Assembly (NCBI RefSeq): GCF_019799965.1
Contig: NZ_JABGCJ010000006.1
Span: 124,001 to 188,000 of the forward strand
Reading direction: 5' to 3'
Length of the DNA stretch: 64,000 nucleotides
From: Modestobacter italicus
Lineage (GTDB): Bacteria > Actinomycetota > Actinomycetes > Mycobacteriales > Geodermatophilaceae
The notes under the pieces are model-generated. The model worked only from the letters and a program-made list of their open reading frames with translations, had not been told where the DNA came from and did not search any database. The translations under genes and the position numbers were made by a program. Every line of letters starts with the position of its first letter. The first letter of the stretch is position 1. Shown in pieces: positions 24,280 through 30,954 of the stretch.

Positions 24280-24571
24280 GCGCCCAGTCAACGGCACGAC
24301 GCAATCAGCCTGTGGACGACGCCAGCGGGAGGGGGGCCTGGTCACCGGGACGTCAGGGTGCAGCCGGGTCTCCATGGCCGAGGACTTCGCCGCGAAGCGC
24401 CTGTCAGTCGAACGACCCACTGCCCCCTCCGGGTCGGCAGAGCAGGCACATCCCGGCGCGACCGGGCCGTATCGGTTATGGTCGTGCGGTTCCTGTAACT
24501 CGTGTGTAACAACCTGCGGCCGGTGGACCCGGTGGAGCAAGGCGGCACGCCCGACACCGCCAGCAGAGGTC

Positions 24572-25816
24572 ATGTTCCACACGCGCTCCTCCCGCTCCGA
24601 GCTCATCCGGCACGCCGGGTTCTCCTACTTCCCGCTCGCCTTCATCGCGCGGCTCCCGTTCGCGATGATGACCGTCGGCGTCCTCACCCTCGTCGTCGCC
24701 GAGCGCGGCTCGGTCACCCTCGGCGGGCTCAACTCCGCCGCTGCCGGCATCGGCACCGCGCTGGCCGGGCCCCTGCTCGGCGCGGCCGCCGACCGGTTCG
24801 GCCAGCGGCGGGTGCTCGTCCCGGTCGGGCTGGTCAACGCCGCCCTGCTCGGCGCCTTCCCGTTCGTCGTCGGGAGCTCCGCCTCGGCCCTCGCGCTGCT
24901 CGCGCTGTCGGTGCTCATCGGTGCCTCCGCCCCGCAGATCGCCCCGATGTCCCGCACCCGGCTGGTCGCCATCATCAAGCGGTCGATCCGGCGCGACCGG
25001 CGCGAGAAGGTGCTCAACGGGACGATGGCCTACGAGTCCGCCGCCGACGAGACCGTCTTCATCGTCGGCCCCTTCCTGGTCGGACTGCTCGCCACCGCCA
25101 TCGCCCCGTGGGTGGCCATCGCCGGCGCCTCGGCGCTGACGCTCGTCTTCGTCACCTGGTTCGCGCTGCACCCCACCGGGCGGCTCGACCCGAGCACCCC
25201 GCACACCACCGCGCAGCAGGCGCCGGCCCGCGAACTCGCCCGCTTCTCGCTGCTCACCGTGGTCGCCGGCACGCTCGGCATCGGCTTCTTCTTCGGCGCC
25301 ACCCTCACCTCCCTCACCGGGTTCCTCGCCGACGGCGGGGACGGCGACCGCGCCGGGCTGCTGTACGGCGTCATGGGCATCGGGTCGGCCGCCCTCGCGC
25401 TGGGGTCGGCGGCGTTCCCGGAGCGGTTCAGCCTGCGCGCCCGGTGGCTGGTCTTCGGGTCGCTGATGCTCGCCGCCGCGATCGTCTACGCCACCGCGCG
25501 CTCGGAGCTCACGCTGGTCGTCGCCCTGGCGGTGCTCGGCTGCGGCATCGGCCCGACCCTGGTCAGCCAGTACAGCCTCGCCGCCCAGCTCAGCCCGCTC
25601 GGCCGCTCGGCGACCACCATGACGATGCTCGGCTCCGCGGTCGTCGTCGGCCAGGCGGTCTCCTCCGCGGTCACCGGCGTCGTCGTCGACCGGCTCGGCT
25701 CGGGCACCGGGCTCGCCGTCCCCGCGATCGCCGCCGCGTTCGTGGTCGCCGCCGCCGTCGCGCACGCCGCCGCCACCCCCCGCGTCGACCAGCAGCCGGA
25801 GCCGGTCCCCGCCTGA
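24572..25816 (+). CDS. MFS transporter, drug-efflux type
   Basis: 414 residues, ATG preceded by AGAGG. Twelve hydrophobic segments can be traced (from FSYFPLAFIARLPFAMMTVG to VPAIAAAFVVAAAVAHAAAT). The loop between segments 2 and 3 reads GAAADRFGQRRVLVP, the MFS motif A. A long central loop (SIRRDRREKVLNGTMAYESA) precedes helix 5, as in actinobacterial exporters of the YfkF/EmrD-like group. Proton-driven export of a small hydrophobic compound is likely; substrate unknown. About 290 bases separate it from the divergent GIY-YIG gene and hold its promoter. The stop codon lies inside a large palindrome. Confidence 0.85.
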   Translation: MFHTRSSRSELIRHAGFSYFPLAFIARLPFAMMTVGVLTLVVAERGSVTLGGLNSAAAGIGTALAGPLLGAAADRFGQRRVLVPVGLVNAALLGAFPFVVGSSASALALLALSVLIGASAPQIAPMSRTRLVAIIKRSIRRDRREKVLNGTMAYESAADETVFIVGPFLVGLLATAIAPWVAIAGASALTLVFVTWFALHPTGRLDPSTPHTTAQQAPARELARFSLLTVVAGTLGIGFFFGATLTSLTGFLADGGDGDRAGLLYGVMGIGSAALALGSAAFPERFSLRARWLVFGSLMLAAAIVYATARSELTLVVALAVLGCGIGPTLVSQYSLAAQLSPLGRSATTMTMLGSAVVVGQAVSSAVTGVVVDRLGSGTGLAVPAIAAAFVVAAAVAHAAATPRVDQQPEPVPA

Positions 25817-25852
25817 GGGGCCAAAGTCGCGACTTTGGCCCCTCAGGCGGGG
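25807..25852. repeat. 46-nt perfect palindrome, family A, at the MFS stop codon
   Basis: Arms of 23 bases are exact complements with no loop. The inner 24 bases equal the palindrome at 2791-2814. The TGA stop of the MFS gene (25814-25816) is inside the left arm, so the last codons of the gene are part of the element. Likely transcription terminator or REP-like element. Confidence 0.75.
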
Positions 25853-25881
25853 CCGGGTCGGGCGTGGGCGAGACTGCCGGC

Positions 25882-26655
25882 GTGGACGTCGAGGCCTTCT
25901 ACCTGCCGCTGGGGAACAACCGCTTCTCCCCCACCCGGGCCACCGAGAGCCCCTGGGAGACCACCGCCCAGCACGGCGGGCCGCCGTCCGCGCTGCTGGC
26001 CCACCTGGCGACCAGCGCGACGGGTGAGCACCTGCGCGCGGCCCGGGTGAGCGTCGATTTCTTCGGCGCCATCCCCCGCCGCGAGCTCACCGTCGAGGTG
26101 TCTCCGCTGCGCCCGGGCCGGCGGATCGACCTCACCGAGGCCACGATGACCGTCGACGGGCGCACCGTCGCCGTCGCCCGGGTCTGGTCGATCGCCACCG
26201 GGCCGACGCCGCCGGTGGTCACCGAGCTCACCCCGCCACCCGCCGTCCCGGCCGAGAACGACCACTTCCTCCCGCACCTGTCCGACTGGGGCTACGGTCA
26301 GGCCCTCGACTGGCGCTGGACCGCCGGCTCCCCCGACCGGCAGGGCCCGGCCGACGTCTGGACCCGGGTGCGCATCCCGCTCATCGCCGGCGAGGAGCTG
26401 ACCGGCACTGACCGCGCGCTCATCGCCGCCGACGCCGCCAACGGCCTCTCCGCCGAGCTGCCGATCAGCAGCTGGCTGTCCATCCCGCCGGGCATGACCA
26501 CCCACCTGACCCGCGAGCCGGACGGCGAGTGGGTGCACCTGTCCTGCCGCAGCCAGCTCACCGACGACGGCATCGGACTGTGCTCCGGCACGCTGTCCGA
26601 CACCCGCGGTTCGATCGGCGAGGTCTCCCAGCCACTGCTGGTGCGTGAACGCTGA
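25882..26655 (+). CDS. Thioesterase-like (double hot-dog) protein
   Basis: About 257 residues from GTG 25882 (GTG 25864 also possible). FSPTRATESPWETTAQHGGP and PPSALLAHLA form the first hot-dog helix of TesB-like acyl-CoA thioesterases. RVSVDFFGAIPRRELTVEVS and GRRIDLTEATMTVDGRTVAV are its sheet. The second half (DVWTRVRIPLIAGEELTGTD ... WLSIPPGMTTHLTREPDGEW) repeats the fold without obvious catalytic residues. Such proteins hydrolyse acyl-CoA thioesters or act on polyketide intermediates. It lies directly downstream of the MFS gene, separated by the palindrome, so it is probably a separate transcript. Confidence 0.75.
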   Translation: MDVEAFYLPLGNNRFSPTRATESPWETTAQHGGPPSALLAHLATSATGEHLRAARVSVDFFGAIPRRELTVEVSPLRPGRRIDLTEATMTVDGRTVAVARVWSIATGPTPPVVTELTPPPAVPAENDHFLPHLSDWGYGQALDWRWTAGSPDRQGPADVWTRVRIPLIAGEELTGTDRALIAADAANGLSAELPISSWLSIPPGMTTHLTREPDGEWVHLSCRSQLTDDGIGLCSGTLSDTRGSIGEVSQPLLVRER

Positions 26656-26786
26656 GCGACGAACGAGGTCACGCGGAGGTCACTTCACGGACTCGTTACC
26701 CGGCTGACACGGACCACGACCAGACGGCCCGTTGAGTGCAGGCCGACGGCGCACCGCGCGCCGTCCGCCGCCTCTGAGGAGACCAG

Positions 26787-27758
26787 TTGAGCCCCTCCGC
26801 CGTCCGCCGTGCGATCGCCGGCACCGCCGTCGCCGCCGCCGTCCTCTCCCTCGCCGCCTGCGGCTCGGACTCCGCCGAGGCGGACGCGTCCGGCAGCGGT
26901 GAGACCCAGACGGTCACCGTCGGCACGCTGCGCGGCCAGCCGCACTTCTACGCACCGTTCCTCTACGAGGACCACGCGGTGGACGGCGTGGAGTTCGAGG
27001 TCGTCACCCTGGACAGCACCCCTGCGCTGACCGACGCGGTCTCCTCCGGCACCGTCGACTTCGCCATCACCGGCGTCACGGCCACCATCTCCGGCATCTC
27101 CCAGGACCGCGACCTGACGATCGTCGCCTCGGCCGCCGACGGCGGTTCCGGGTTCATCGGCGGCGACGACATCGAGACCGTCGCCGACCTGGCCGGCAAG
27201 AAGATCGGCTACATCCAGGGCAGCGCCCCGGAGATCGCGATGCGGTTGATCATGGCGGACAACGGCCTGGCCGACGGCGACGTCGAGCTGATCGCCGTCC
27301 CGCCGACGGAGATGGCCTCGGCGTTCGAGAGCGGCTCGATCGACGCCTTCTTCGGCACCGAGATCGCCGTCTCCCTGGCCACCGCCGCCGGCGGCCACTC
27401 GATCACCGACCCCTACGACACCCCCATCGGCAAGGTCAACATCGGCCTCGTCACCACCGGATCACTGGTCGCCGACGACCCGGAGCTGGTGCAGAAGGTC
27501 GTGGACACGCACGCCGCCACCACCGAGTACATGACCGACAACATCGACGAGTGGCTGCCCGAGATGGTGCAGGAGTTCGGTGGTGACCAGGAGGTGCTGG
27601 AGTCGGCGCTGGAGAACTTCTGGCTGCGCGCCGACCTGAACGAGGAGTACCAGGGCCAGGTCCAGGCGCTGGCCGGCGCGATGGTCGAGCTGGGGCTGAT
27701 CGAGACCGCCCCGACCGCCGAGGACCTCGTCGACACCCAGTTCGCCCCCGAGGCCTGA
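26787..27758 (+). CDS. ABC importer substrate-binding lipoprotein (SsuA/TauA/NrtA type)
   Basis: 323 residues; TTG start with GAGGAG at 26776-26781. Lipoprotein signal: basic start, hydrophobic core and lipobox LAAC with Cys25 the lipidated residue. The mature part (VTVGTLRGQPHFYAPFLYED, FAITGVTATISGISQDRDLT, IGYIQGSAPEIAMR, FGTEIAVSLATAAGGH) has the two-lobed fold of the NMT1/THI5-nitrate/sulfonate/taurine binding family. Ligand not readable; aromatic or sulfonate ligands are possible. It is first in a three-gene ABC operon. The hairpin after its stop may keep the binding protein in excess over the membrane parts. Confidence 0.88.
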   Translation: MSPSAVRRAIAGTAVAAAVLSLAACGSDSAEADASGSGETQTVTVGTLRGQPHFYAPFLYEDHAVDGVEFEVVTLDSTPALTDAVSSGTVDFAITGVTATISGISQDRDLTIVASAADGGSGFIGGDDIETVADLAGKKIGYIQGSAPEIAMRLIMADNGLADGDVELIAVPPTEMASAFESGSIDAFFGTEIAVSLATAAGGHSITDPYDTPIGKVNIGLVTTGSLVADDPELVQKVVDTHAATTEYMTDNIDEWLPEMVQEFGGDQEVLESALENFWLRADLNEEYQGQVQALAGAMVELGLIETAPTAEDLVDTQFAPEA

Positions 27759-27764
27759 CCCACC

Positions 27765-27795
27765 GGGGCGCCGGCGCGCTCAGCGCCGGCGCCCC
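27765..27795 (+). terminator. 13-bp hairpin between binding-protein and permease genes
   Basis: Arms 27765-27777 and 27783-27795 are perfect complements around a five-base loop, directly after the substrate-binding protein stop. A leaky terminator or 3' stabiliser here would give more binding protein than permease, as known for many ABC operons (inference). Confidence 0.65.
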
Positions 27796-27819
27796 GCCCC
27801 CACCCCGGAGGACCGCCCC

Positions 27820-28692
27820 ATGAGCACCGACGTCGCCACCGTCCCCGTGGCCGCCGCTGTCCCCACGGCGCCGGCCGAGCCCCCGCGGAAGGGCCGTGGG
27901 CGGCTGCGCACCGTGCTGCTCGGCCTGCCCGTCCCGCTGCTGTTCCTGCTCGTCTGGCACCTGGGCCGCGCCGGCGAGTGGGAGCTGCCCTTCGGCATCC
28001 GGATGGGCTTCCTGCCCTACCCCACCGACGTCGCCGCCGGGCTGGCCAACTACGTGGCCGGTATCCGGGACGACGCCTTCAGCAACCTGCTCTGGGAGGA
28101 CCTGCCGGCCAGCGCGCTGCGGGTCTTCTCCGGTTTCGCCCTCGCCACGCTGATCGCCGTCCCGCTGGGCGTGCTGATGGGCCGGTTCAGCACGGTCAAC
28201 TCGCTGTTCGACCCGATGATCAACCTGTTCCGGCCCATCCCGGCGACCGCCTGGGTGCCGCTGGTCGCCCTGCTCATCGGCTACGGCGACCAGGCCTCGA
28301 TCTTCCTGATCACCCTGTCGGCGTTCTTCCCGATCGTGCTCGGCACGATCAGCGGCGCCCGCCAGGTGCCCGAGCGGCTGCTGGAGGCCGCCCGCATGCT
28401 CGGGACGACGGGCGTCGGCACGCTGCTGCGGGTCGTGCTGCCCGCCGCCGCACCGGCGATCGTCAACGGCATGCGGGTGGGCCTGGGCCTGGCCTGGGTG
28501 ATCCTCGTGCTCAGCGAGACCACCGGCGTGCCGACCGGGCTGGGCTCGACGATCTTCCTGGCCCGCGACGTCGTCCAGACCGACCAGATCGTGGTCGGGA
28601 TGATCTGCATCGCCGTCGCCGGGTTCCTCTCCGACCGGCTGCTGATGCTGGTCTTCCGTGTCCTGTTCCGCGACCGCCCGCTGATCAAGTAG
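27820..28692 (+). CDS. ABC importer permease (SsuC/TauC type)
   Basis: 290 residues; ATG preceded by GGAGG. Six membrane helices from about residue 38, with the cytoplasmic EAA loop EAARMLGTTGVGTLLRVVLP (E-A-A---G...LP). PATAWVPLVALLIGYGDQAS and FFPIVLGTISGARQVPERLL are typical of the BPD_transp_1 permeases in nitrate/sulfonate/taurine systems. A homodimer would form the membrane channel. Downstream gene 9 bases away is its ATPase. Confidence 0.9.
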   Translation: MSTDVATVPVAAAVPTAPAEPPRKGRGRLRTVLLGLPVPLLFLLVWHLGRAGEWELPFGIRMGFLPYPTDVAAGLANYVAGIRDDAFSNLLWEDLPASALRVFSGFALATLIAVPLGVLMGRFSTVNSLFDPMINLFRPIPATAWVPLVALLIGYGDQASIFLITLSAFFPIVLGTISGARQVPERLLEAARMLGTTGVGTLLRVVLPAAAPAIVNGMRVGLGLAWVILVLSETTGVPTGLGSTIFLARDVVQTDQIVVGMICIAVAGFLSDRLLMLVFRVLFRDRPLIK

Positions 28693-28701
28693 GAGCCGAC
28701 G

Positions 28702-29493
28702 ATGGACACCGAACACCTCGCCGCCGGCCGCACCGCCGACGTCCGCATCGCCGGGCTGAGCAAGGTCTACGCCGGCGCGGTCACCGCGATGGCCGACGTC
28801 GACCTGACCATCGCCTCCGGTGAGTTCGTCGCCGTGGTCGGCGCCAGCGGCTGCGGCAAGAGCACCCTGCTGCGCATCCTGGCCGGCTTCGAGCGGCCCA
28901 CCGCCGGCACCGTCGAGGTGGGCGGGACGCCGGTCACCGGGCCCGGCCCCGACCGCGGCGTCGTCTTCCAGGACTACGGGCTGTTCCCCTGGCTGTCGGT
29001 GCGGGAGAACGTCGCCTACGGACCCTCGCGCAAGAAGCTGTCCAAGGCCGAGGTCGCCGCCGTCACCGACCGGTTCATCGCCGCCGTCGGCCTCACCCGG
29101 TTCGCCGCCAAGTACCCCGCGCAGCTGTCCGGGGGCATGCAGCAGCGGGTGGCGATCGCCCGGGTGCTGGCCAACGACCCGTCACTGCTGCTGATGGACG
29201 AGCCGTTCGGCGCCCTCGACGCGCTCACCCGCACCGACCTGCAGGCCGAGCTCAAGCGCATCCACGTCGAGACCCGGACGACTGTGGTGTTCGTGACCCA
29301 CTCGATCGAGGAGGCGGTCTACCTCGCCGACCGGGTCGTGGTGATGACCGGCGGCGCCTCGCACGGGGTGCCCGGGCACGTTCAGGCGATCGTCCCGGTC
29401 GACCTGCCCGACCGCGACGTCACCTCTCCTGCGTTCAACGAGGTCAAGCGGCAGGTCGCCGAGCTGGTGCACACGGTGCCGGTGGCCGTCTGA
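28702..29493 (+). CDS. ABC importer ATPase (SsuB/TauB type)
   Basis: 263 residues. Walker [11 protein letters not shown]-loop [13 protein letters not shown], signature [13 protein letters not shown], Walker [17 protein letters not shown] and the switch His in [11 protein letters not shown] are all intact. The [10 protein letters not shown]-loop is the form seen in nitrate/sulfonate/taurine importers. It powers uptake with the permease and lipoprotein genes directly upstream, all in one transcription unit. Confidence 0.92.
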   Translation: MDTEHLAAGRTADVRIAGLSKVYAGAVTAMADVDLTIASGEFVAVVGASGCGKSTLLRILAGFERPTAGTVEVGGTPVTGPGPDRGVVFQDYGLFPWLSVRENVAYGPSRKKLSKAEVAAVTDRFIAAVGLTRFAAKYPAQLSGGMQQRVAIARVLANDPSLLLMDEPFGALDALTRTDLQAELKRIHVETRTTVVFVTHSIEEAVYLADRVVVMTGGASHGVPGHVQAIVPVDLPDRDVTSPAFNEVKRQVAELVHTVPVAV

Positions 29494-29539
29494 CGGCACG
29501 GGGTGCCACCGGCCCGGGCGACTGCCGATGACAGGGTCC

Positions 29540-29728
29540 ATGAGCACCACCCGGACCGACGACGCGCTGGACAGCTGGCTGGCCGACCTCACCGGCGGCG
29601 AGCCCTCGATGCGGCGGCTGCGCCGGCGGTTGACCGCCGAGGGCGCCGTCACCGCCGACGCCTGCCCCACCTGCCACCGCGCAGCCGACGACCACACCGC
29701 GAACTGGGTCGCCGAGCCCCTCGACTGA
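29540..29728 (+). CDS. Small unknown protein with CPTCH motif
   Basis: 62 residues from ATG 29540, with AGGG five bases upstream (an in-frame ATG at 29528 would add four). The sequence has SWLADLTGGEPSMRRLRRRL and ends ACPTCHRAADDHTANWVAEP. The single CxxCH with a later His could hold zinc or form half of a zinc ribbon; a c-type haem is unlikely as there is no signal peptide. It follows the ABC ATPase by 46 bases and may belong to the same transcript. Not recognised. Confidence 0.55.
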   Translation: MSTTRTDDALDSWLADLTGGEPSMRRLRRRLTAEGAVTADACPTCHRAADDHTANWVAEPLD

Positions 29729-29771
29729 GCCGGGCACAGCACAGCACGGCTGCAGCGAGAACCAGTGGTGC

Positions 29772-30785
29772 TCAGACCGCCGGCGACCAGCCGAGCGCCG
29801 GGCCGAGCTTCTCGGCGGTGTCGGTGAGGATCTGCACGTAGTCCTCGTGCTCGAAGCTGAACGGCAGCGCGAACGCCACCTCGGTCACCTCGCGGAAGCC
29901 GGCGTGGGCGTACAGCTGCTCGGCGATCTGCTCCGCCGTCCCGATCAGGTCGGCGGCGAACATCATCCGCGCCGGGCCCTGCGGTGACCGGGTCCGCGGC
30001 GTCCGCGCCTCGACGTAGGCCTCGTACCGGGCCCGCTGCGCCGGGGTGGCCGAGTCGGTCGGGATGACCACCAGCCCCTGCGACACCCGCCCGGCCGGGT
30101 TCGCTGCCTTGAACGCCTGCACCTGCCGCGCCTGCTCGGTGGCGAAGTCCTCCGATGCCTCCGCCTTGACCACCGACGAGGTCAGGAAGTGCATCCCGTT
30201 CTCCCCCGCCCACTGCGCCGACCGCCGCGACCCGCCGCCGTACCAGAGCCGCGACCGCAGCCCGGGCGAGTGCGGCTGCACCCGGGACGACCACTCCTCC
30301 ACCACGCCCTCCCGGCCGGCGAACGACGCCGCCGGCTCACCGGCGACCAAGCGCAGGAACCGGGCCACCCGCTCGTAGGAGAAGTCCTCCACCTCGGCGG
30401 TGTCGGGGTAGAGCGCGGACCGGACGTCGTCCCAGTGCATCGGCGGGCCGACCGACACCCCGGGGTTGAGCCGGCCGCCGCTGAGCACGTCGACGGTGGC
30501 CAGGTCCTCGGCCAGCCGCAGCGGGTTCTCCCACGCCAGCGGCGTCACCGCCGTCCCGAGCTCGATCCGCGACGTCCGCTGGGTGGCCGCCGCCAGCACC
30601 GCCACCGGTGAGGAGATGCCGTACTGCAGGTGCCGGTGCCGCAGCCACGCGCTGTCGAAGCCCAGCTGCTCCCCGAGCTCGATGATCCGCAGCGTCGTCT
30701 CGTGCCCGGCGCGCGGATCGGCCTCGTCGAACAGACCGATGGTCAGGAAACCCAGCTTCTCCAGCGGCACCCCGGGCGATGGCAT
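29772..30785 (-). CDS. LLM-class flavin-dependent oxidoreductase
   Basis: 337 residues from ATG 30785. A bacterial luciferase-like TIM barrel: LGFLTIGLFDEADP at strand 1, LGEQLGFDSAWLRHRHLQYG, RIELGTAVTPLAWENPLRLA, TVDVLSGGRLNPGVSVG and LWYGGGSRRSAQWAGENGMH, ending with DLIGTAEQIAEQLYAH. Members use FMNH2 or F420H2 to oxygenate or reduce small molecules. The WLRHRHLQYGxxSP segment is like nitrilotriacetate/alkanesulfonate monooxygenase relatives. It converges on the ABC importer operon, and importers of this class often accompany such monooxygenases, so the imported compound may be its substrate (inference). Confidence 0.83.
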   Translation of the reverse strand: MPSPGVPLEKLGFLTIGLFDEADPRAGHETTLRIIELGEQLGFDSAWLRHRHLQYGISSPVAVLAAATQRTSRIELGTAVTPLAWENPLRLAEDLATVDVLSGGRLNPGVSVGPPMHWDDVRSALYPDTAEVEDFSYERVARFLRLVAGEPAASFAGREGVVEEWSSRVQPHSPGLRSRLWYGGGSRRSAQWAGENGMHFLTSSVVKAEASEDFATEQARQVQAFKAANPAGRVSQGLVVIPTDSATPAQRARYEAYVEARTPRTRSPQGPARMMFAADLIGTAEQIAEQLYAHAGFREVTEVAFALPFSFEHEDYVQILTDTAEKLGPALGWSPAV

Positions 30786-30873
30786 GCCTCGATCATCCCC
30801 GTCCGGCGTGTCGGGCGCCGACGCCCCCACGAGCCTTGACGCCCCACTGTGCCCTGGGCCACAGTCGCCGCAC

Positions 30874-30889
30874 GGCAACCGCTTTCCCG
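30874..30889 (+). promoter_or_regulatory. Possible operator before the rhamnogalacturonan lyase gene
   Basis: The imperfectly symmetric GGCAACCGCTTTCCCG has the AACCGNTT centre seen in LacI-family operators that control carbohydrate genes. TTGACG at 30836-30841 could be a -35 box. No regulator gene is adjacent, so this is tentative. Confidence 0.3.
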
Positions 30890-30954
30890 ATCGATTGGAA
30901 CGATTCACGACCTGGCGGGGCCGGCCCCGGACAACTCGAGACGAGGACACCCAC

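Noticed and set aside
27765-27795. Riboswitch between the binding-protein and permease genes
   Set aside because: Only a single simple hairpin is present, with no room for an aptamer.
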